This document shows positions 54,860-64,000 of a stretch of 64,000 nucleotides of DNA, piece after piece. Source of the DNA: Heterohyrax brucei (lineage: Eukaryota; Chordata; Mammalia; Hyracoidea; Procaviidae); the NCBI GenBank assembly GCA_028571685.1, contig CM053140.1, forward strand, positions 150,831,701 to 150,895,700, given 5' to 3'. The position numbers and the translations under genes were made by a program. The notes below the pieces were generated by a model, which saw only the letters and a list, made by a program, of their open reading frames with translations, was not told the DNA's origin and ran no database searches. How positions within the stretch are numbered: position 1 is the first letter of the stretch; each line of letters begins with the position of its first letter.

Positions 54860-56990
54860 TCAAACTGATGATGGAAAATAATCTCATTAATATACTTACG
54901 TCTTATACAGTAATACATTTTAAGTGTCATTTTTACTGGATAGGTAACATCATTTACAGTTTGAAATGTCTAGTCTTTTATAGAAAATCCTGTTTGAACA
55001 ATTACATTTCCAACTACTGTATGATTTTGAGTGGATGTTAAAATAACAAGGAAGTTGTTAGGATGGGGAAGCAGCTGACCCCATCACCGTCAAACTTGTT
55101 GAAAACAGAAGGGAACCCTTTTGCCTGACATCATTAGTGCAGGTAAATGATTGACAGGCGTGGAGCAAAAATAGGAATAAATAGAAATAAAACAGATGGC
55201 AACAATGCCCTCCTCATTAAAAAGAAAATTAACTAAAACAAAACAAGATGAAAGATAATAGTAACATCCTGTTCACTGAAAATGTACTCGAGTAACGAGA
55301 ATAATCTCTTTACTGTTAGAGATTTTCATCTTTATCAGCTTAGGATGTCTCTGAAATATTTTTATGCCTAAATCTAATTATGCAGGGGGGGAGAGCACTA
55401 TTTTCAGTACGCGACATTTAATTTCTCTAAAATGTCTTTGTTTAGTAAGGCCCTGAAGCAATGAATGATAGCCTGGCAAGTTCTCAATAAATAATGACAA
55501 TTTACCAGTAACGTTTGTTTTCAGGAGATAAATAGCTAGGTACAGCTGTAACTTTAATTTCCGAATCCCCAAGACAAAATAGCATTGACAGAAATCATAA
55601 AATTTGGAGGGTAGACTAAATGGGTGGAAGCCAGAGGATATGAGAGCAGAGTAAAGATACATTTTACTTTAGACATGTTGCTTTTGAAGTGATATAGGAA
55701 ATCCAAGGGGAGATATATTAAATGGGAAACTGGAAACTCAGGTCTGCAGCTCAGACAAAAGGTGAGGCTCTCTTAAGCTGAGGTGACTTCTGTCACTTGG
55801 TTAGGCTGTCTGGGGTCAGGACACGTATCTGGCAATTTTCTGAAAAGACTGGGTCACCACACCAGTGAGTGGGCAGTGTATTATGTTGGGAAAAATTATG
55901 TAGTTTGGGATCAAAAGAGTTGTCTGGACTTCTGGTTCTATCGTTTGCTATTCGATCTTTAATAAATACCTCTGAATATTTAGTTCCCTGTTATTAAACA
56001 TGGGGATACATTGATCTTTTAAAGAATAATTTCGATCAAACATAATAAAGGTGAAAGCGTTCTGTAAATTTAAAGAGCTTCTTCAAATATAAAATATTAT
56101 GATGAGGAATGGGTGTGGATACTTGCTTGAAATGTTTAGCCTTGAAAGGAAATCATGAAAGAAATCATTTACTTATCTATAAATCTATTACTTAAGACAC
56201 AAACTGAGGTGCTGGAGAGAGGGAGACAAATGAGGCACGATCTCTTCCCTTCCTTGGGTCTCCATATGCCATCAAGAAAAGTAACAAAAGAACACATGAG
56301 CACTTGCCACTTGTATGCAGGTAGAAGAGTAACCAGTGATTCTTAAAAGTGAAAGAACATGTGAAGGAAAGAATGAATAGGTACACAGAGAAGAAGCGTT
56401 GAATCTAACATCAAAGTTTCAAGGAGGTCTTCTGAAAGACTCTATGTCTTTAACCATGACAGCGTGCTCACTAAATAGAGGAGGAATGAGAAGTAGGAAA
56501 TTTCAGACCCATGAGACACTAAGAGAAAATGACAAACATAAAACTCTTCAAGGGAACTGGTAAGAAATGAGGCTGGGGGAAAGGATAAGTACTGGTCATG
56601 TGATCTGTGTTATGCTAGGTTGCTTGAGCTGTTGTGATGAGATAAATGGTTTAGGAGGGGGAGTAGGGCTGTCAGATTTGTGCCTTAGCATCCTCTCGCA
56701 GTGGTATGGAGGTTCAGTTAGAGTAAAAGGAGTTACAGTCAGTGAGACAAGTCTAGAGACTATAGTGACAGATCAGGTGAGATATGATGGGGCTTGAATT
56801 AACCAAAAAATTAATTTGTATTTAGAAAGTTGGTAACAGATTGAAAGGTGGAAAAAGAGGGAAAAAAAGACATCTTCCTGATTTCTGAGTAAATATAATA
56901 CTGCAGAAAGATTGAAATAAAGGGGAACAAGTTTATAGGAGAAGAAAATTTTTGTTAGTATGTTTTGAATAAAGTGGTGTCTGTGATGTT
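54860..56990. other. Unique sequence, no feature seen
   Basis: 2.1 kb without recognised repeats or genes. Confidence 0.5.
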
Positions 56991-56998
56991 TGGGCAGA

Positions 56999-57360
56999 TG
57001 TGATGGTTAAAGTTGTGCGCCAACTCTCTGGACCTTGATTCTCAGCAGCAGTTATGATGTAGTTTGGCAGATATATCATGATGTAATCACCTCCATGCTG
57101 AGATCTGGTATACTGAAATCAAGTTCATGATGAGATCTGCTATGAGCAGCCAATCAATTGAAAGGGAGTTTACTTGGGGGTGCCCTTTCTCCAGTATTAC
57201 CTGGACCATCTGGCAAAGCTTGCTGACTTTTGCTCACTCTGGATCCTGCAGGTGGCTCCTGTTCATCTGACCTCCAGTCCATGGGACTTGAGATAGCAGC
57301 TTACCTGCCAGTCTTGGGATTCATCAGCTCTCACAGACTGTGAGACAGAGAACCAATCAT
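56999..57360 (+). mobile_element. MaLR-like LTR, second type, 3' part lost
   Basis: Starts TGTGATGGTTAAAG; contains 'cagccaatcaattgaaaggg', 'tttgctcactctggatcctg', 'cttgagatagcagcttacc' and 'cacagactgtgagacagag'. This differs from the 15093-type LTR. RTE sequence abuts its 3' side, and no LTR end is visible. Confidence 0.65.
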
Positions 57361-57364
57361 GGGT

Positions 57365-58810
57365 TCCCCAGTCCCTTCAACTATGTTAATTTGTCTTCTT
57401 GAGCCATCGTTTGATGGCTCTGTTAAATTCTGTTTGCTTAATCTGTTAAAGCTGTTAAATTCTTTTGTTTCATCATTTCTTCCTTTTGCTTTATCCTATA
57501 TTCACGAGCAAGTTTCAGGCTCTCTGATGACATCCACTTTGGTCTTTTCCTTCTTTCCTATCTTTTTAATGACTTCTTGCTTTCTTCATATATGATGCCC
57601 CTGATGTCATTCCACAACTCATCTGGTCTTTTGTCGTTGGTGTTTGACACCTCAAATCTATTTTTGAGATGGTCTCTAAACTCAGATGGGATATTCTCGA
57701 GATCATACTTTGACTCTTGTGGACTTGTTCTAGTTTGCTTCCCTAAGTTTGAACATTTGTGTGAGCAGTTGACAGTCTGTTCCACAATCAGCCCCTAGCC
57801 TTGTTCTGACTGATGATATTGAGATTTTCTATCATCTTGGATATAATAAATTTGATTCCTATGTGTTCCATCTGATGAGGTTCATGTATATAGTTGATGT
57901 TTAAGTTGTTGAAAAAAAGGTATTTGCAATAAAGAAGTCATTGGTCTTACAAAATTCTATTATGTGACCTCCAGCATCATTTCTATTACCAAGGACATAT
58001 TTTCCAACTAGTGATCCTTGTTTCCAGCTTCCACATTCCAGGCACCTATAATTATCAATTCATCCTGACTGGATGTTTGATTAATTTCAGACTGCAAAAG
58101 CTGGTAAAAATCTTCAGTTTCTTCATCTTTGACTATGGTGGTTGGTGCATAAATTTGAATAGTATTCACATTAACTGGTCTTCCTTATAGACATATGGAT
58201 ATTATCCTATCGCTGACAGCATTGTACTTCAGGATAGAACTTAAAGTGTTCTTTTTGAGGGTGATTTCAGTGTGATTCCTCTTCCAGTGGCCATTCCTGG
58301 CATAGTAGACTGTGTGATTATCTTATCCCAAATGGCTGATACCAGTCCATTTAGGCTTACTGAATTATTGATGTTTATGCACTCCATTTTTTATGATTTC
58401 CAACTTTTCCATATTCATACTTTGTACATTCCATGTCCCAATTTTTAACAAATGTTTGCATCTGTTTGTGATCATTTGGAGTCATTCCACATCAGAAAAT
58501 GAAAGTCCTGAAAGTTTGACTGCATTCACATCATTAAAGTCAACTTTACTTTTAGGAGACAGGCCTTCTGCAGTTGTCTCTTGAGTGCCTCCTAACCTGG
58601 GGGGCACGTCTTCTGGCACTAAATCAAACAATGTTCCACTGCTACTCATGAAATTTTAGAGGTAGCTTCCTAGTCTGCCTTATTCCGGAAACGCAGCTGG
58701 AATCTGCCCACCATGGGTTACCCTGCTGCTGTCTGAACACCAACGGCACAGCTTACAGCATTGTGACGACATACAAGGGCCCAGGGTACAACAAACTGAC
58801 AGGCACATGG
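57365..58810 (-). mobile_element. RTE LINE, antisense, 5' half with endonuclease region
   Basis: On the minus strand the endonuclease region reads INQTSSQDELIIIGAWNVEAGNKDH near 58080-58000 (an APE-type strand with Trp-Asn and Gly-Asn), followed by a 75-codon open part at 57785-57558 (IPSEFRDHLKNRFEVSN, DELWNDIRGIIYEESKK). The 5' end sequence at 58690-58810 contains 'acaaactgacaggcac'. Stops and shifts break the frame. It matches the sense copy at 42520-43900. Confidence 0.85.
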
Positions 58811-59415
58811 AGTACACAATGTAGATTAATGAAATAGAGGTGGGTTGTAGCAGCGAAGGAAGTTGTACCTTCAAAAATGATAGCTAGGATTAGGGAAAGA
58901 GAAATCATGGAAGCCGAATGGCATGCTATTAAGAACGAATAATTAGAAAATTCTGATGGGAGATTGCCTGTGGAACACACACGCAGTGTTAGACTGCTGA
59001 CCAGAATAGAGATGTGCTCACTATTTCTAAAGTGTAATTAAAATACAGTTATGCATTTCTTAATGTCCATGATGCATTCTGTGAAATACAGAATTATGTG
59101 ATTATTTGTACTTTGTACAAACACCATGTTATACACAGGAGAAAGGTGTGTAGGATGGTTACTGGGCAGGCCTGTAACTCCTACTGCTGCGACTACTGCT
59201 GGACAGGGAAACTGTGTAAAAACTTGGGCTCCACCACTGCTGGTCCTGTGGAGTTACCTGTCAGTCTCTGAACGCCTTGCCTAGCTTCTCTCTTTGCCCC
59301 AATCTATGGCACAAATTTGTCATCCAGCCACCTGCCTCCAGGTGCGCTGCTACTCCCATCTCTTCCTCCCTCTTTGACTTCTTCAATCTCACTAATTAAG
59401 TTTGAACTCTTTTAG
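58811..59415. other. Unique sequence, no feature seen
   Basis: Nothing recognised. Confidence 0.45.
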
Positions 59416-59419
59416 CGCT

Positions 59420-59580
59420 GCCCACCTACTGTTAACCACAAGGTCAGCAGTTCAAATCCACCAGGCACTCCTTGAATACTCTAGTCCACCAGGCGCTCCT
59501 TGAATACTCTAGAGGGCAGTTCTACTCTGGCCACTAGCATTGCCGTGAGTCGGATCCGACTCGATGGCATTTGGCATCCC
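59420..59580 (+). repeat. AfroSINE, sense, with internal 28-bp tandem duplication
   Basis: 'gttaaccacaaggtcagcag', 'cagttcaaatccaccagg', tail 'gtgagtcggatccgactcga'. A 28-bp segment is repeated back to back at 59457-59484 and 59485-59512 with one difference. Confidence 0.88.
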
Positions 59581-59915
59581 TCCTTCACCTCCACCTCTCC
59601 CACCAGACAGCTTTCCTGGTCTTGGCATTACCACCACAGCCAGTACCGCTCAGCCACCACCTCTACTGGTGGACCTATGGTCTTGGGCTCAGCTATGACA
59701 CGCAGGGCTCCCAGGCTAAGTGGGGTAGTGGCTTCAAGCAGATCTCCTTCGGTGACTCCAATAGCATCTGTGTGGTCCTTATCTGAAGTGAGCATGGTGT
59801 GACAGGCAGCTATGGGTGGGCATATGGGTCCTCTCCTCTTACTGCCCCAGAGCCAAGATTAACTCAAACTGGGAGAGCTAGTGACAGACCAAATCTACAG
59901 TACTTTGCAGTGTAC
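59581..59915. other. G+C-rich unassigned segment
   Basis: Clearly higher G+C than its flanks, open in two plus-strand frames (to 59802 and 59786), and proline/serine/glycine-rich in translation. I cannot assign it. It could be an old processed-pseudogene piece. Confidence 0.3.
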
Positions 59916-59918
59916 ATC

Positions 59919-60393
59919 TGAATGGATTGTATTGGATTCCCTCACAAAACTTGTGTAGCAGTTTGGCTGGGCCTTGATTCCCAGTATTGTGTGATTGGCC
60001 TCCATTTTGTGATTATTCCTATGTTGTAAATCCTAATCTTTGGCTATGATGACTATATGAGATTATGTTAAAAGAGGATCACGGTGGGACTGCAACACTC
60101 TTACTAAGGGAATTTTCCTGGAGTGTCGCTTGCACCACCTTTTATCCTAGAAGAGACAGAAGAAAAGGGAAGCAAGCAGAGAGGTGGGAACCTCATACTA
60201 TCAAGGAAGCAGCACCAGGGAAGAATGCATCCTTCAGACCTGACGTTCCTGTGCTGAGATACTCTCAGACCAAAAAGAGAGTACTTTCTCTGGAACCAGT
60301 ACCCTTAATTCAGACTGTGTGAGAATAAACTTTTCTTTCTTAAGCCATGTGTTTATGGCATTTCTTTTAGGGCAATATCAGATGACTAAGACA
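59919..60393 (+). mobile_element. Solo LTR, MaLR-like
   Basis: 'tgaatggattgtattggattc', 'tgggccttgattcccagtat', 'cctccattttgtgatt', 'gagaataaacttttc' and final 'gatgactaagaca' follow the LTR order seen at 15093. TSD not recognisable. Confidence 0.85.
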
Positions 60394-61602
60394 AGTGAGT
60401 AAGACAACATTTGCAACATCTAATTCTCTGATCGGGACTTCTGAACTTTAGTACAATCTCATGGGACCACGGATACGTATATGGTAGGAGTTTGCCTGAA
60501 TGGACTCATGCAGCACATATCTTTGTGTCCTTTCACAGGTGGAAACATCCTTGCGAGTGGATAAATCATGGTAGTCACAGATTTTTCTGTTAAGTAGACA
60601 ATGAATGAATGACTCAGTAAGCAACCTGTCTAGAGAAAAGTTCTGGTTTCTTATCACATATCTTTCATATATAGATGCAAAGATTTGCATAGAAATGAAT
60701 TGATTTGAGAAAGGGCAGAAAAAGGTAGCCATGGTGACAGATGATGGAGCTTGCAAGAGACTGCAGAGGAAAATATCATCTTATGGATCTGTATAATAAG
60801 ATTCCATTCTGCTGGTGGTATATAGTGGCTTTGGAATTTAACCCATACGTCTACTTCACATCCATGTCATTTTACATAAGCAGAAGAAAACATGATTTTA
60901 GGGGGGAATAATGGCTATTTTATATTTATAAATCATTCATCATATGAATTCTTAATAGAAAAATTATATACATTGTCATTCAAATATAAGTAGCCTGTAT
61001 CTATCTTAGGAACATTGAAGCAAATACTAAAAAAGTGTTTTCTTTAGAATTTGAGTGTTGTTTTTTCCTTATTTCATTTTTTACTATTTTTAATTATTTT
61101 AAGTTTTCAATGGAAAAGATTTTAAAAGGCACTTTCCATGTCAGTCAGAACTTTTTTTAACTGGAATGAAGATATGCAATCTTAGAGGGTTACCTTTTAA
61201 GAAACTACCATGAAGTCTTTCTCTTACCTTTTTTTTTCCCCTTAAATATATTTGTACTGCTAAGAGAATAAATGTTTTGAAAGAATTTTTGCTATTCTGA
61301 TAGATTTGGAAATGCTGGGATAGATGAAATTAAATGAATGCAAGATTCTTCTTATTTTTTAAATATAATAATAAGCACTATGAATCTTTAAGAAGTTACA
61401 CTATGGGTATATTTTTCAAACTACTAAACTTGGAATTTTTTTGGTAAGTATTTGAAAGAGTTGGTATCCTGCAGAACACTGAATCTGTTATTTTAAGGAA
61501 AATCTAATTAATAGCCGACATCTAGATCCTGTCGATTTTGCAGGTATGCTTTACTTTAAGAAACATTAATGCATAAAAATCTCAAGTAGAAATGCTTTTT
61601 AA
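60394..61602. other. Unique sequence, no feature seen
   Basis: A+T-rich in its second half. No gene or repeat recognised. Confidence 0.5.
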
Positions 61603-61607
61603 AAGGG

Positions 61608-62159
61608 TGTTTTAGTAATCTAGTGCTGCTGTAACAGAAATGCCACAAAGTGGATGGTTTTAAAAGAGAAATGTTTATTCTTACGCAGCCCAATAGGCTA
61701 CAAGTCCAATTTCAGGATGTCTGCTCCAGGGAAACCCTTGTAGGCTCTGGAGGCTCTTGTGTTGCATCAGTCTTCTTTCAGGGAGCATCTTGGTGCAGGA
61801 AACTCAGGTCTGAAGGACGTGCTCTTCTCCCAATGCTGCTTTCTTGATGGTGTGATGTTCCCAACAGTCTGCTTGCGTCCCTCTCTTTTTATATCCCATA
61901 GGGTGAAAAGATAAAAGGTGGTACAAACCACACCAGGGAAACTCCCTTTACAATGGAGCTGGGAGGTGACCTTATGAAGGTCACCCTAATCCTCACCCTA
62001 ATCCTCTCTAGTGTAATCCTCTCTGTTAACCACAGGCACAGATTAGGATTTTCAGCATCAGAAAGTCACAGAATGGAGGACAATTATAGAACACAAGGAA
62101 TCCTGGCCCAGCCAAATCACCACACACATTTTTAGGGGAACACAATTCAATCCATGACA
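61608..62159 (-). mobile_element. Solo LTR, MaLR-like, antisense, perfect TSD
   Basis: TGTTTTAGTAATCTAGTGC ... AATCCATGACA on the plus strand, the reverse complement of the LTR ends. A perfect 5-bp duplication 'aaggg' flanks it (61603-61607, 62160-62164). A small duplication of 'cctcaccctaatcctc' type lies at 61990-62025. Confidence 0.93.
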
Positions 62160-62164
62160 AAGGG

Positions 62165-62885
62165 TTTTAATACAGAGGTCTTACTCTTATAAACCCCTAG
62201 GATTTCTCAAAAGCTTTACACTGGGTAGGGCATAACGGAAGTTATGCAGTCAAGACTCTAAAGCAGTCAAGCTTTAGAGCCAGATACATTTGAATTCCAA
62301 GTTTATCTAATAGCTAAATGTATGAATCTGTGCAAGGTGATTTCCTCTCATGCTTTTATTGCCTTATCTTTAAAATAGTACTAATAAAAAATCCATGTGA
62401 GACATTTAAATATTAAATGGAATAAGCATGTAGAAAACTCAATATAAGTAAATAGGAAAAATTGTTAAAATGATTTTGTTATTATATTTAGGAAAGTGTG
62501 GCTTTGTATAGGTAAACCTATTTATTGTGTTAACCATTGTCAATTGAAAATCAAATCTGAAAGAACAACATAGTCCAAAATAGAACCAACTGTCTCTGCT
62601 ATGTATTTTGTTATATGGTAGAATATAGCAGGCACCTGGTCCAGGAAGTAAAGGCTGGGGTAAGTAAATTAATGGAATACCAAAAATGCCTTGTAATAAA
62701 ATGACTCATGCATTGGAAAATTCCAAAACAAGGGCCTTATGTTTTACAGCATTATAATTAATTTCAGTAGCTCAAGATAACTTCTAGAAAACCATCATGT
62801 TATTTATTGCTACTTACTGTGTTCTTTTAGAAGCACTTTTTAATAATTAGCAACAAAGTTATCACATCCATAAGCTTGGCATTAG
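62165..62885. other. Unique sequence, no feature seen
   Basis: Nothing recognised. Confidence 0.5.
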
Positions 62886-62889
62886 GAGT

Positions 62890-63020
62890 ATAAAAACCTG
62901 TTGAGGTCAATTCCAACTCACAGTGACCTCATAGGGTTTCCAAACAGTAGTTGGTAGATTTGAACTGCTGACCTTTGGGTTAGCAGCTGAGCTTTTAACT
63001 ATTGTGCCACTAGTTCTCCG
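62890..63020 (-). repeat. AfroSINE, antisense
   Basis: 'gtcaattccaactcacagtg', 'gaactgctgacctttgggtt', 'ttttaactattgtgccacta'. The middle is shortened. Confidence 0.9.
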
Positions 63021-63685
63021 TTCAGAGTAGGATTTCTCCATTACGTGTAAAGAAATCTCAAGGAAAACACATGCACATACAAACACACACGCAAAGAGAG
63101 ACAGAAGGCCCCTAAGTCCCAACCAGACATATACAACTTATAAGGATATCAAAACATTCGACAGTGTTTTATAAACAGGAAAACATTCCACATACCTACG
63201 TTAACGGTAATCACTAATCAGGGTCTTTCAAGTTATAAGGACCAGAGGCACACTCACTATCTCAACAAATGGCAAATTATTTACTGATACCCAGGAAAAT
63301 AAGATGAGCCTCCATTTTAATAGCTGAATAGTAAGGAGAACAGAATGCTATGGAAGACAGAGCAATAGCTCAAATAGCCTGAGAGCACCTCAGGTTTTTG
63401 CTCATTTTTGTAGACACACGATACACGTATTTTGTATTCCTAATAGTCTGACATCTTCCTTCGTGTGCTTTTAACAATGTAACTGATCCTTGATGACTCA
63501 CAAATAAACCTAAGAGAAGGTATGGTTGGTTTGGCCAGTTACAACTCTAGTAGAGAATGCCCATTATGCAGAAGTCTCGGAAGGGTAAATTAATTTATTG
63601 AACACATGTTTATTGAATACCAGTCACTTTTCCAAGAGTGCATTACTCAGTGTCGAACAAAATAGACACGATTACTGCCTCATAG
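63021..63685. other. Unique sequence, no feature seen
   Basis: Nothing recognised. Confidence 0.5.
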
Positions 63686-63687
63686 GA

Positions 63688-63890
63688 AGTCCCTGGTCAT
63701 GCAAGCAGTTAACATTTTTAATTGCTTTCTAAAAGTTTGGAAGTTTGAGTCCACCCAGAGACACCTTGGAAGAAAGGCCTCACAATCTACTTCTGAAAAA
63801 TCCTCGAAACCGCTATGGAGAACACTTCTATTTTGAAACAAATGAGGTTGCTATGAGTTGGGATCCACTTACAAGTGATTTTTTGGTTCC
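63688..63890 (+). repeat. AfroSINE, sense, long-body variant
   Basis: 'gaaggcctcacaatctacttc' style and 'tgaaaaatcctcgaaaccg' blocks mark the variant with an extra internal segment; the tail is 'gttgctatgagttgggatcc'. Confidence 0.85.
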
Positions 63891-64000
63891 CCGCCTCATG
63901 GAATACCCTGGTAATTCAAACAGGCTGTTGACCAGGATGACACTGTCATGGGCTATAATTTGTAGTGTATCTAGTGAATCTCCAATTTATTTTTATGTGA

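Noticed and set aside
59500..59802. 100-codon frame starting in a SINE
   Set aside because: The start codon and first ~25 codons lie in the AfroSINE, so it is not a genuine gene start.
1..64000. CRISPR arrays, operons, riboswitches, bacterial terminators
   Set aside because: The window is mammalian repeat-rich DNA; no spaced direct repeats or prokaryotic gene structure were seen.

Overview
This is a gene-poor stretch of a mammalian nuclear genome, almost certainly from an afrotherian and most likely an elephant or close relative. The lineage call rests on the repeats: many copies of a tRNA-headed SINE of the AfroSINE type, whose 3' end matches the 3' end of an RTE/BovB-type LINE found in the same window (the pairing known from Loxodonta). 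There is also an L1 family with an unusual layout and a set of MaLR-like LTRs. I recognise no host protein-coding exon, no functional RNA gene, no CRISPR array and nothing bacterial. Nearly every long open frame belongs to a transposable element or is an antisense shadow of one.

Layout. 1-226: AfroSINE. 630-7849: full-length sense L1 with a 12-bp target-site duplication (TSD), a duplicated 5' UTR module, an intact ORF1 (320 codons), a ~420-bp inter-ORF spacer and a broken ORF2. 7862-12455: mostly unique sequence with ancient repeats. 12560-17660: an inverted-repeat pair of ~250-bp arms, RTE pieces in both orientations, a solo LTR with a perfect 5-bp TSD, and a SINE. 19804-21112: near full-length mariner with a decayed transposase on the minus strand. 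21918-22216: 5'-truncated antisense L1. 23142-26926: LTRs, including an antisense LTR that contains a SINE, a sense LTR and a 59-bp micro-insertion. 30-32.6 kb: LTR, L1 and SINE scraps. 32575-37400: a dense nest of RTE, old L1/HAL1-like ORF1, a second, internally deleted mariner with clear terminal repeats and TA duplication, and a solo LTR with a perfect TSD. 37680-46622: older L1 3' UTR, ORF2 and 5' UTR pieces, further RTE copies and SINEs. 47677-50280: antisense L1 with a complete 5' end but no 3' end, bounded by a perfect 16-bp TSD. 50.3-64 kb: mostly unique A+T-rich DNA with a 35-bp retro-insertion, SINEs, an RTE, and several LTRs, one with a perfect TSD.

What acts together. The machinery visible here is selfish-element machinery. 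L1 ORF1 and ORF2 would drive L1 movement. RTE endonuclease/reverse transcriptase is the expected motor for the AfroSINEs through the shared tail. The mariners move by cut and paste at TA. All copies look inactive: ORF2, both transposases and every RTE frame carry stops, shifts or lost catalytic residues. Only ORF1 of the first L1 is open. Several junctions keep exact TSDs, so insertion mechanisms and order can be read from the sequence.
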